Assembly (NCBI GenBank): GCA_003649565.1
Contig: QMSF01000057.1
Span: forward strand, 1 to 6,355
Origin: Thermoprotei archaeon
Lineage (GTDB): Archaea; Thermoproteota; Methanomethylicia; Nezhaarchaeales; WYZ-LMO8
Reading direction: 5' to 3'
DNA length: 6,355 bases
The notes under the pieces are model-generated. The model made no database searches and was not told where the DNA came from. It saw only the letters and a program-made list of their open reading frames with translations. The stretch's first letter is position 1; each line of letters starts with the position of its first letter. A program made the translations under genes and the position numbers. Shown in pieces: positions 1-5,487 of this stretch.

Positions 1-57
1 AGGCCGAAAGGCCGAGGTGTTAAGCCCGCCGCTCCCAATCGCCCGAGGCCACCCTTT
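1..57 (+). rRNA. rrl: 23S ribosomal RNA, 3' end (5' part outside the window)
   Basis: This is the last part of domain VI of large-subunit rRNA. A short hairpin with a GAAA tetraloop (AGGCC-GAAA-GGCC, 1-13) is followed by a stretch that lines up with the end of E. coli 23S as I remember it. The matching anchors are GTTAAGC (19-25), CCAAT (35-39) and CCGAGGC (43-49), ending in ACCC. It is far richer in G+C than the flanking spacer, as expected for stable RNA in a thermophile. The exact mature 3' end cannot be fixed because it pairs with the 5' end of the molecule, which lies outside the window; 54-57 is an estimate. A 5S origin was considered because of GTTAAGCC, but the tetraloop hairpin just before it does not fit 5S loop C. 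No 5S gene follows, so 5S is probably encoded elsewhere. Confidence 0.82.
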
Positions 58-59
58 GA

Positions 60-110
60 GCCCACGGGTGGGCAAAAGTGCATAGACCTATGCGCGGCGG
101 ACTATTTTTC
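60..110 (+). terminator. Post-23S hairpins and T run (transcript end or processing region)
   Basis: Two small stems follow the rRNA. GCCCA/TGGGC (60-64 with 69-73, loop CGGG) comes first. A 7-bp stem at 78-84 with 89-95 (one T-G pair, loop GACC) comes second. After a short GC-rich stretch there is a T run (105-109). Archaeal termination mainly needs the T run; the stems may instead belong to precursor-rRNA processing, whose 5' partner strand is outside the window. Confidence 0.45.
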
Positions 111-120
111 TATTGAAGAA

Positions 121-129
121 ATTTTTAAG
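121..129 (+). promoter_or_regulatory. TATA box for the tRNA-Ile/tRNA-Ala unit
   Basis: The A/T-rich element ATTTTTAAG is centred about 30 nt before the first base of tRNA-Ile, so transcription would start at or just before the tRNA 5' end. The same nine bases occur again upstream of valS (365-373), which supports a promoter role. The two tRNA genes are only 16 nt apart and are probably co-transcribed from here. Confidence 0.6.
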
Positions 130-154
130 ACCCCTTCCTGTAATGTCTGATTTC

Positions 155-245
155 GGGCTCGTAGCTCAGCATGGTCAGAGCGCTCGGCTGATAGCGCATG
201 TCAGAGACCGAGAGGTCGGGGGTTCAAGTCCCCCCGAGCCCACCA
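155..245 (+). tRNA. tRNA-Ile(GAT), interrupted by a 13-nt intron
   Basis: A full cloverleaf can be drawn. The acceptor stem is GGGCTCG (155-161) with CGAGCCC (235-241). The D stem is GCTC/GAGC (164-167, 178-181). The anticodon stem is CTCGG/CCGAG (183-187, 208-212). The T arm is GGGGG-TTCAAGT-CCCCC (218-234). The discriminator is A242 and CCA is encoded (243-245). The anticodon loop has 20 nt instead of 7. Removing 194-206 leaves the normal loop CTGATAA with anticodon GAT (190-192), which reads isoleucine AUC/AUU codons. The exons total 78 nt including CCA. The gene lies just downstream of 23S and 16 nt before tRNA-Ala. Confidence 0.95.
194..206 (+). other. Archaeal tRNA intron at position 37/38 (BHB type)
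   Basis: The canonical splice motif is visible. Loop bases 32-35 (CTGA, 188-191) pair with TCAG near the intron 3' end (201-204), giving the 4-bp central helix. Three-base bulges TAG (192-194) and AGA (205-207) sit on either side, and cutting after the second base of each gives an intron of exactly 194-206. The outer intron helix is minimal (at best one C-G pair around a 4-nt loop), so this is a reduced BHB. Splicing by the archaeal tRNA endonuclease is inferred from the motif. Confidence 0.9.
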
Positions 246-261
246 CACTTAATGAGTTTAT

Positions 262-338
262 GGGCCGGTAGATCAGTCTGGTAGATCGCCCGCTTCGCGA
301 GCGGGAGGTCGCGGGTTCAAGTCCCGCCCGGTCCACCA
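262..338 (+). tRNA. tRNA-Ala(CGC)
   Basis: The cloverleaf is intact and has no intron. The acceptor stem is GGGCCGG (262-268) with CCGGTCC (328-334). The D stem is GATC/GATC. The anticodon stem is CCCGC/GCGGG (289-293, 301-305), with loop TTCGCGA and anticodon CGC (296-298), which reads the alanine codon GCG. The T arm is GCGGG-TTCAAGT-CCCGC (311-327). The discriminator is A335 and CCA is encoded (336-338). The acceptor stem carries a G-U pair at position 3-70 (G264 with T332), the hallmark recognised by alanyl-tRNA synthetase, which independently confirms the identity. Confidence 0.96.
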
Positions 339-364
339 TGTATCGTAAGGGCCTTAGGTTAAGG

Positions 365-419
365 ATTTTTAAGTTGGCTTACTCATAGCTTTTAATCTCA
401 GCGCTGCAAGTGAATGGTG
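365..419 (+). promoter_or_regulatory. Promoter and ribosome binding site of valS
   Basis: A TATA-like ATTTTTAAG (365-373) would start transcription near 395-400, giving a leader of about 30 nt. That leader contains GGTG (416-419), a partial Shine-Dalgarno complementary to the archaeal 16S 3' end, 7 nt before the ATG at 427. A second A/T-rich box (CTTTTAAT, 389-396) could start transcription near 420 and give an almost leaderless mRNA. I favour the first because it retains the Shine-Dalgarno. An inverted repeat TAAGG-G-CCTTA (346-356) and the T run at 366-370 could also end the tRNA transcript. Confidence 0.5.
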
Positions 420-426
420 TATAGCT

Positions 427-2877
427 ATGGGTGAATTGGGCAAGTTCGATCCGAAGAGCTATGAGCCAAAGTGGATTAAGTACTGGGAGGAGAAGGGAAT
501 ATATTCTTTCGATAAGTGCTCAATAGGAGTTAAGCCGGTTTACGTCATTGATACTCCACCACCATATCCTAGCGGAGAGTTTCATGTAGGTAACTCGCTG
601 AATTGGTGTTACATGGATTTTGTAGCGAGATATAAGAGGATGCAAGGCTTTAATGTGCTCTTTCCGCAGGGATGGGATTGTCATGGTCTTCCAACAGAGG
701 TAAGAGCTGAGCGCACATTGGGGATTAAGAGGAAGGAGATGGATCCCAAGAGGTTTAAGGAAATATGCATGAAATTAACTGAGGACTGGATAAAACCCAT
801 GAAGGAAGCGATCAAGCGTTTAGGCTTCTCCGTTGATTGGAATCTCGAATATAAAACCATGGATCCAAGCTACTGGAGGAAAACTCAATTATCCTTTGTA
901 TTGCTTTACGAGAAGGGATTGATATACAAAGGCGAGCATCCCGTAAATTGGTGTCCGCGCTGCGAAACAGCCATAGCTGAAGCAGAGATAGAGTATGTAG
1001 AGAGGACTACGACTCTAAATTACATAATATTTGAAGTTGAAGGCAGGAGACCAATAGTCATAGCTACTACTCGACCGGAACTATTATCTTCATGTGTCGC
1101 GGTTTTCGTTCATCCATTAGATGACAGGTATAAAGATTACATAGGCCTAAAAGCTAAAGTCCCAATTTTCAATAGGCTTGTGCCGATAATGGCTGATGAA
1201 GGCGTCGACATGGAGTTTGGCTCAGGCGCAGTCATGGTCTGTACGTATGGCGATAAAACTGATGTGAAATGGCAGAAGCGCTACGGACTTCCAGTAATAA
1301 CGTCGATAACCGAGGATGGCAAAATGAATGAAAACGCTGGTCCATATAAAGGGTTAACAATTGAAGAAGCGCGAAAAAGAATAATAAAAGACCTCAAGGA
1401 CAAAGGACTCATAGTTAAGCAAGAATCAATTACACAGCATGTGGGGACATGCTGGCGCTGCCATACGCCAATCGAAATTCTGCCGAGGACTCAATGGTTC
1501 ATGAAGACCACATCCCTAAAAGAGCTTGTCGAAGAAAAGGCAAACGCAATAACTTGGATACCTCAATATGCAAAGCAAAGGCTTTTAGACTGGGTCAAAT
1601 CGATGGATTGGGATTGGGTGATATCTAGGCAAAGAGTCTTTGCCACGCCAATACCAGTTTGGTACTGCAAGAAGTGTGGTAATATAATAGTTGCAAAGCC
1701 TGAATGGCTTCCCGTAGATCCTAGAGAGCAACAACCACCAATCAGCAATTGCCCTAAGTGTGGATCACAAGACTTCATAGGTGAAAGCGACGTCATGGAT
1801 ACATGGATGGACTCATCAATAACTTGCGCTGTGATAGCTGGATGGCCCGATGACATGGAGCTATTTAATAAGCTTTATCCAAACGATCTTCAGCCTAATG
1901 GATATGACATAATAAGAACATGGGATTACTACCTACTGGTAAGACATCTAGCTTTATTTGGCGAGATACCATACAAGGTGGCCTTAATCAATGGCATGGT
2001 CAGAGGAACCGATGGAAGAATGATGCATAAGTCTTATGGCAACTACATAGAGGTCAAAGAAGTAATTGAGAAGTACTGTGCAGATGCATTAAGGCAATGG
2101 GCGGCAAGTGGGTCAACAGGTTACGACATAAGGTTTAGATGGGAAGACGTCGATTATGCCTGGCGTTTCTTAATTAAGTTTTGGAATGCCTCGAAATTCG
2201 TAATATCAAACTTATCAGACTACGATTTCTCAAAGCCAGAAAACTTGAGGCTCTTAGATCTATGGCTCTTAACTAAATTAAGGAAAGTTATAGAGGAAGT
2301 AACAAATGCCATGGAAGCGATGCGCTTCAATGAAGCTCTAGATGCCATTCGAAACTTCACATGGCATGTATTCTGTGACCACTATATTGAGGCTGTCAAA
2401 TACAGGCTTTATGGGCAAAGCACGATTGAAAGCAAAAGAGCTGCTCAATACACCCTATCAAAGACATTATTCATAATATTAAGGCTCTTAGCACCCTTCT
2501 GTCCCTTCATAGCAGAGGAGATCTATCAAGCCTTCCTAAAAGAGAGAATAGGTGCTGAGAGCATACACGTAACAACATGGCCTAAAGCCTCTGAATGCGA
2601 GTTCGACCAAGAACAAGAAGCAAAGGGATCTATTGTAATAGCGCTAATCGCAGCCATTAGGAGAAACAAAATCAAGAACCGGCTATCGCCAGGATACCCA
2701 TTAAAGCAGTTGTGGATAAATGCTGGCCCCTACATACAAGCAATACAGCTAGGCATTGAAGACATAAGGGGGACATGTAGGGCAGACGAAGTACTGATAA
2801 CAGATCAATTAAGCGAAGGAATACAGGTTGATGAGTACCCCGAAATACGCTTTAAATTTGAAGCAAAAAGAGGGTGA
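427..2877 (+). CDS. valS: Valyl-tRNA synthetase (class I aminoacyl-tRNA synthetase)
   Basis: This cytoplasmic enzyme charges tRNA-Val with valine using ATP and removes mischarged threonine through an inserted editing domain. The 816 residues are a usual length for an archaeal ValRS. The Rossmann core opens with the HIGH-type motif in PPPYPSGEFHVGN (H53-N56) and continues with GWDCHGLPTE (82-91). The editing insert carries TTRPEL (214-219) and GSGAVMVCTYGDKTDVKW (265-282). Cys pairs C176/C179 with C342/C345, and C414/C417 with C442/C445, look like zinc sites. The second catalytic motif is MHKSYGN (533-539), a KMSKS variant that keeps the K-S pair. A helical anticodon-binding domain follows (about 600-720), then a short C-terminal part. 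The ATG at 427 is preceded by GGTG. The stop codon overlaps the prf1 start by four bases, so the two genes probably form one transcript. IleRS and LeuRS were considered, but the motif wording fits crenarchaeal ValRS. Confidence 0.96.
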   Translation: MGELGKFDPKSYEPKWIKYWEEKGIYSFDKCSIGVKPVYVIDTPPPYPSGEFHVGNSLNWCYMDFVARYKRMQGFNVLFPQGWDCHGLPTEVRAERTLGIKRKEMDPKRFKEICMKLTEDWIKPMKEAIKRLGFSVDWNLEYKTMDPSYWRKTQLSFVLLYEKGLIYKGEHPVNWCPRCETAIAEAEIEYVERTTTLNYIIFEVEGRRPIVIATTRPELLSSCVAVFVHPLDDRYKDYIGLKAKVPIFNRLVPIMADEGVDMEFGSGAVMVCTYGDKTDVKWQKRYGLPVITSITEDGKMNENAGPYKGLTIEEARKRIIKDLKDKGLIVKQESITQHVGTCWRCHTPIEILPRTQWFMKTTSLKELVEEKANAITWIPQYAKQRLLDWVKSMDWDWVISRQRVFATPIPVWYCKKCGNIIVAKPEWLPVDPREQQPPISNCPKCGSQDFIGESDVMDTWMDSSITCAVIAGWPDDMELFNKLYPNDLQPNGYDIIRTWDYYLLVRHLALFGEIPYKVALINGMVRGTDGRMMHKSYGNYIEVKEVIEKYCADALRQWAASGSTGYDIRFRWEDVDYAWRFLIKFWNASKFVISNLSDYDFSKPENLRLLDLWLLTKLRKVIEEVTNAMEAMRFNEALDAIRNFTWHVFCDHYIEAVKYRLYGQSTIESKRAAQYTLSKTLFIILRLLAPFCPFIAEEIYQAFLKERIGAESIHVTTWPKASECEFDQEQEAKGSIVIALIAAIRRNKIKNRLSPGYPLKQLWINAGPYIQAIQLGIEDIRGTCRADEVLITDQLSEGIQVDEYPEIRFKFEAKRG

Positions 2878-4112
2878 TTACAATAAGCCTTGACAAGATA
2901 AGACTTGAAAGACTAATCAAAGAAATCAAGACAAAGAAAGGTCGAGGTACAGAGCTTATATCACTTTACATACCCGCTGGCAGGCCATTAGGAGACGTAA
3001 CGTCGTCACTTAGAGAAGAGCTATCAACAGCATCAAACATAAAAGACAGAACCACAAGGCATCATGTTCTTGATGCTCTAACCGTCACTCTTCAAAGATT
3101 AAAAATGTTCACATCAACACCTAAAAACGGACTAGTCATCTTTGCAGGTTATGTGCCTCGAGGGGCTCCCGGCAGCGAGAAAATGGAGGTCTACGTAATA
3201 GAGCCTCCAGAGCCGATAAACACCTACCTCTATCGATGCGACTCACGCTTTCACACAGAAATCTTAGAAGAAATGCTTGAGGAAAAGGGAAGCTATGGCA
3301 TCATAGTAATGGATCGAAGCAGTGCAACCTTTGCATTACTAACAGGGAGAAGGCTAAAGATCCTAGATGAAATAACGTCGGGCGTCCCTGGCAAGCATAG
3401 TGCTGGAGGACAATCAGCTAGAAGATTTGAGAGGGTCATTGAAATCATGGCCCACGAATTCTACAAGAGAGTAGGTGAATATGCCCAAAAGCTTTTCTCA
3501 GATGTTAAAGACTTGAAGGGGATAATAATAGGTGGCCCTGGACCAACAAAGAACGACTTCTATGATGGCAATTATTTACCTCAAGACTTAAAGAAAATGG
3601 TCATTGGAGTAGTGGACATAGGATATACTGGTGAAGAAGGAGTCTATGAACTAATAGAAAGAGCACAAAGCCTCCTTGAAGGTATAAGATACGTACATGA
3701 AAGACAAGTAATACAAAGATTCCTTGAGTACCTGGCGAGAAAAAGCAATTTAGTAGCATATGGTTATAAGGAAGTCTATGAACTCTTAAAGCAAGGCGTT
3801 GTTGATACATTGATTCTCTCTGAAGAAACACCTTTAAGCTACGTTAAGGCTTCATGCAGTAACTGCGGATGGGTTAAAGAGGACCTCGTAAAAGAGGAGG
3901 AAATCGAGAGTTTCAAGAAGGAATACTCAAAATGCCCAATATGCGGGCAACAAACCAATCTAGAGCAAGGAGATGTCATAGAACATTTAGTAGATGTCTC
4001 TAAAACCTTTGGCACAAAAGTTGAAATAATATCAACAGCAACAGAAGAAGGTAAAGGCTTCTTACTTTCATTCGGTGGTATAGCTGCTCTCTTAAGGTAT
4101 TCTCCTCAATAA
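2874..4112 (+). CDS. prf1: Peptide chain release factor aRF1 (eRF1 family)
   Basis: This protein recognises all three stop codons in the ribosomal A site and triggers release of the finished peptide, acting with aEF1A and ABCE1. The length of 412 residues is typical of aRF1. The N domain contains GRGTELISLYIP (23-34), the stop-codon motif NIKD (55-58; NIKS is the usual form) and the YxCxxxF motif YRCDSRF (120-126). The middle domain has the catalytic GGQ (178-180), which enters the peptidyl transferase centre. The C domain includes a zinc-ribbon minidomain with C328/C331 and C354/C357. The start is a GTG sharing GTGA with the valS stop. No in-frame ATG before the conserved N-terminal segment gives a better start, and AGAGG lies immediately upstream, too close to be a normal Shine-Dalgarno. 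Translation is therefore probably coupled to valS. Confidence 0.96.
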   Translation: MITISLDKIRLERLIKEIKTKKGRGTELISLYIPAGRPLGDVTSSLREELSTASNIKDRTTRHHVLDALTVTLQRLKMFTSTPKNGLVIFAGYVPRGAPGSEKMEVYVIEPPEPINTYLYRCDSRFHTEILEEMLEEKGSYGIIVMDRSSATFALLTGRRLKILDEITSGVPGKHSAGGQSARRFERVIEIMAHEFYKRVGEYAQKLFSDVKDLKGIIIGGPGPTKNDFYDGNYLPQDLKKMVIGVVDIGYTGEEGVYELIERAQSLLEGIRYVHERQVIQRFLEYLARKSNLVAYGYKEVYELLKQGVVDTLILSEETPLSYVKASCSNCGWVKEDLVKEEEIESFKKEYSKCPICGQQTNLEQGDVIEHLVDVSKTFGTKVEIISTATEEGKGFLLSFGGIAALLRYSPQ

Positions 4113-4132
4113 CCCTTGAATCTGAAGCTAAG

Positions 4133-4142
4133 TTTAATATAA
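4133..4142 (+). promoter_or_regulatory. TATA box of pyrH, placed for a leaderless mRNA
   Basis: TTTAATATAA is centred about 24 nt before the ATG at 4162. Archaeal transcription starts roughly 25 nt downstream of the TATA centre, so the mRNA would begin at the start codon. In agreement, no Shine-Dalgarno-like sequence is present between 4143 and 4161. Confidence 0.65.
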
Positions 4143-4161
4143 GACAAAACGCACTTTATCT

Positions 4162-4860
4162 ATGTCTATGAAGAATAAGAAGAGCTATGTGCTAAAGCTG
4201 GGCGGCCACGTCTTAATTGATGATCAGAGATGCATAAGAAGCGACATACTATCAAAGTATATTGACGTCATAACACACCTATGGAATCATGGCATCACAA
4301 TACATTTAGTAGTCGGAGGCGGCTCTCTAGCCAGGCTCTATATAGATACCCTCAAAGCCCTCAAAGCCCCTAAAACATATCAAGACGTTATTGGCATTGA
4401 AGTTTCAAGGCTTAATGCTAAGATCCTCCTCCATGCCTTAAGAGATAAAGGCGTAAATGCAATTTTCATAGATGACCTACAAGCAATCAAAAAACCCAAG
4501 AACGAGCTCTACGTACTGGGAGGCTTAAGCCCAGCACAATCAACAACAGCAGTAGCAGCACTACTAGCTGAAGCAATAAAAGCAGAGAAGCTAATAATAG
4601 CAACCGATGTCGATGGAGTCTACACCGATGATCCAAAGAAAAACCCAAATGCCACGCTACTAAAGAAGGTCTCCATAAGAGAAATAATCGACATACTACG
4701 TCAAGAACATGAGCCTGGAAGCTATAAGCTCCTAGATGCCATAGCTCTTCAAGTAATCATTAGATCACAAATAATAACACACGTTATCAATGGATTTGAC
4801 CCATTAAATGTAAAACGTGCCATTGAAGGCGAGGAAATAGGCACTCTAATTACACCCTAA
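4162..4860 (+). CDS. pyrH: Uridylate (UMP) kinase, archaeal type
   Basis: This amino-acid-kinase-fold enzyme phosphorylates UMP to UDP with ATP in the cytoplasm, the step after de novo UMP synthesis. The 232 residues match the archaeal UMP kinase length. Visible family motifs are the N-terminal phosphate-binding strand VLKLGG (10-15), VVGGGSLARLYI (50-61), GIEVSRLNA (78-86), GGLSPAQST (120-128), and ATDVDGVYTDDPKKNPNA (147-164), where ATP and the nucleotide are bound. The C-terminal end has VINGFDP (208-214) and GEEIGTLI (223-230). Other family members (isopentenyl phosphate kinase, molybdenum storage proteins) fit less well because of the GIE-x-SRLNA and DDPKKNPNA signatures. ATG 4162 is chosen for its promoter spacing; ATG 4168 is also possible. 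The gene lies 49 nt after prf1 with its own TATA box, so it can be transcribed independently. Confidence 0.93.
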   Translation: MSMKNKKSYVLKLGGHVLIDDQRCIRSDILSKYIDVITHLWNHGITIHLVVGGGSLARLYIDTLKALKAPKTYQDVIGIEVSRLNAKILLHALRDKGVNAIFIDDLQAIKKPKNELYVLGGLSPAQSTTAVAALLAEAIKAEKLIIATDVDGVYTDDPKKNPNATLLKKVSIREIIDILRQEHEPGSYKLLDAIALQVIIRSQIITHVINGFDPLNVKRAIEGEEIGTLITP

Positions 4861-4903
4861 TGTTTGAGGCTCAATAAACAATATTAGGCGACAGTCGAAA
4901 ACA

Positions 4904-5008
4904 ATGCGGGGCATCAAAGCGCGTGATCTTGAAAGCACTCTTCATCTCTATGAAGAACATAATGGAGCTTCGATGATTATCGAGCTGAAAATAAAAGCAG
5001 CAAACTAA
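4904..5008 (+). CDS. Possible 34-residue ORF, unrecognised
   Basis: An ATG-started frame encodes a hydrophilic, mixed-charge peptide beginning MRGIKARDLE and ending in TAA. It has no Shine-Dalgarno, no clear TATA box at the right distance, no cysteine motif, no membrane segment and no family I recognise. The same bases form three short hairpins, so structured RNA or plain intergenic sequence are equal or better explanations. It is listed for completeness only. Confidence 0.12.
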   Translation: MRGIKARDLESTLHLYEEHNGASMIIELKIKAAN

Positions 5009-5074
5009 AAAAGCCCCAGAAGTCTTTTCTTGTAAGAAAGGAGCTTATTAACAACATTTAACGTAAAAACAGAA

Positions 5075-5129
5075 TTCTAAGAAGTTTTTTGCAAGAAAAA
5101 AGCGTTTTTTCTAGGAAAAAAACTTAGAA
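5075..5129 (+). repeat. Long A/T-rich stem-loop (inverted repeat), possible terminator
   Basis: A perfect 9-bp outer stem AAGTTTTTT/AAAAAACTT (5082-5090 with 5117-5125) encloses, across a small internal loop, a perfect 8-bp inner stem AGAAAAAA/TTTTTTCT (5094-5101 with 5105-5112, loop GCG). A further TTCT/AGAA (5075-5078 with 5126-5129) extends it after a 3-nt bulge. The two T6 runs (5085-5090, 5105-5110) could stop RNA polymerase at the end of the pyrH transcript. The sequence could also extrude as a cruciform in DNA. Confidence 0.5.
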
Positions 5130-5208
5130 AAACTCCAAAAAACACGAAAAAATTGAAAACAAAAACGTGGAGGCTTTCTGATCTTCACATAAACATCATA
5201 GGGCAACA

Positions 5209-5244
5209 TTTATAAAAAATAAGTTCTCACCATAAAGATGGTGA
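5209..5244 (+). promoter_or_regulatory. TATA box and Shine-Dalgarno of the Cren7-like gene
   Basis: TTTATAAA (5209-5216, inside a longer A/T run) is the best TATA box in the window and predicts a start near 5238. The very short leader keeps GGTGA (5240-5244), an excellent Shine-Dalgarno, 6 nt before the ATG at 5251. The ATG at 5238 is out of frame with the protein. The strong signals suggest an abundant product, as expected for a chromatin protein. Confidence 0.7.
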
Positions 5245-5250
5245 AGGAAT

Positions 5251-5391
5251 ATGCCCAAGTGTCCAAAGTGTGGAGCTGAAGTTGCTACTCCAACCAAGAC
5301 ATGGACTCTAGCACCAAAAGGCAGGAAGCCAGTAACCATTGGTCTATTTAAGTGCCCCAATGGCCACTTCTTCAGGGCTGGCGTCAAATAA
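5251..5391 (+). CDS. Cren7-like small chromatin protein with a putative zinc site
   Basis: The 46 residues carry the characteristic DNA-binding core of crenarchaeal Cren7. [18 protein letters not shown] (17-34) differs at only a few positions from the VWALAPKGRKGVKIGLFK segment of Sulfolobus Cren7 as I remember it, and FFR (40-42) matches the later YFR. Known Cren7 is an SH3-like beta-barrel that binds the minor groove and bends DNA, using the Trp and Leu of this segment; these are W18 and L20 here. Unlike classical Cren7 (about 60 residues, no cysteines), the N-terminus is a CPKCG knuckle (C4, C7). The segment after the core is CPNGH (C35, H39), giving a possible CCCH zinc site that replaces the usual N- and C-terminal extensions. 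It is probably an abundant nucleoid protein. A small zinc-ribbon protein of another role is possible. The gene is monocistronic, with its own strong promoter and a downstream T-run terminator. Confidence 0.8.
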   Translation: MPKCPKCGAEVATPTKTWTLAPKGRKPVTIGLFKCPNGHFFRAGVK

Positions 5392-5420
5392 GGACATTTA
5401 ACGAACTTAACAACCTCTTA

Positions 5421-5430
5421 TTTTTTGTTT
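5421..5430 (+). terminator. Oligo-T terminator after the Cren7-like gene
   Basis: TTTTTTGTTT on the + strand begins 30 nt after the stop codon, with no stem required. This is a typical archaeal T-rich stop signal and it isolates the small gene from the next promoter. Confidence 0.6.
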
Positions 5431-5448
5431 GCTTAGAGTGAAACTAAA

Positions 5449-5456
5449 TTAATATA
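5449..5456 (+). promoter_or_regulatory. TATA box of the Fe-S oxidoreductase gene
   Basis: TTAATATA is centred about 36 nt before the TTG at 5488, predicting a start near 5477 and a leader of about 10 nt. GGGG (5478-5481), a weak Shine-Dalgarno-like run, would lie at the very front of that leader. Confidence 0.5.
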
Positions 5457-5487
5457 GCATAGGCTCTCCTCGAATTCGGGGTTTAAT

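Larger units (their letters stand above)
4904..5129 (+). ncRNA. Hairpin-rich intergenic region, candidate structured RNA or long 5' region
   Basis: The 390-nt gap between pyrH and the Cren7-like gene (4861-5250) has no convincing long ORF but a series of local stems. They are ATGC/GCAT (4904-4914, loop GGG); TCTTCAT/ATGAAGA (4939-4956, 7 bp, loop CTCT); AGC-TCGAT/ATCGA-GCT (4966-4986, 8 bp with one bulged T, loop GATT); TCTTTTCT/AGAAAGGA (5023-5042, 8 bp with one T-G pair, loop TGTA); and the long stem at 5075-5129. No known class (SRP RNA, RNase P RNA, C/D guide) is recognisable. The rest, about 5130-5200, is A-rich with a weak interrupted inverted repeat (CTCC, CACG at 5133-5146 against CGTGGAG at 5166-5172). 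The role is unknown; it could be an ncRNA or the 3' end of the pyrH transcript. Confidence 0.3.

Noticed and set aside
1..57. 5S rRNA, RNase P RNA or SRP RNA as the identity of the first stretch
   Set aside because: GTTAAGCC recalls 5S, but the preceding GAAA hairpin and the CCAAT...CCGAGGC...ACCC order fit the 23S 3' end; no RNase P or SRP signature (such as the SRP GGAA helix) is present.
1563..1856. Minus-strand open frame of 97 codons inside valS
   Set aside because: It lies opposite strongly conserved ValRS sequence and shows no recognisable motif or promoter; it is a shadow of the real gene.
3601..3831. Minus-strand open frame of 76 codons inside prf1
   Set aside because: It is antisense to the conserved aRF1 C domain, has low-complexity hydrophobic composition and no start signals.
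4966..4989. C/D box guide RNA
   Set aside because: CGATGATT resembles a C box and CTGA a D box, but the spacing is too short for a guide, and no matching second C'/D' pair is found; the bases are better explained as a hairpin.
5196..5387. Minus-strand open frame of 63 codons across the Cren7-like gene
   Set aside because: The + strand gene has TATA box, Shine-Dalgarno and family motifs; the minus frame overlaps all of them without support.
5054..5403. Direct repeat ACATTTAACG at 5054-5063 and 5394-5403 flanking the Cren7-like gene
   Set aside because: Ten A/T-rich bases repeated once is weak in this composition; there is no transposase, target-site pattern or other sign of an inserted element.
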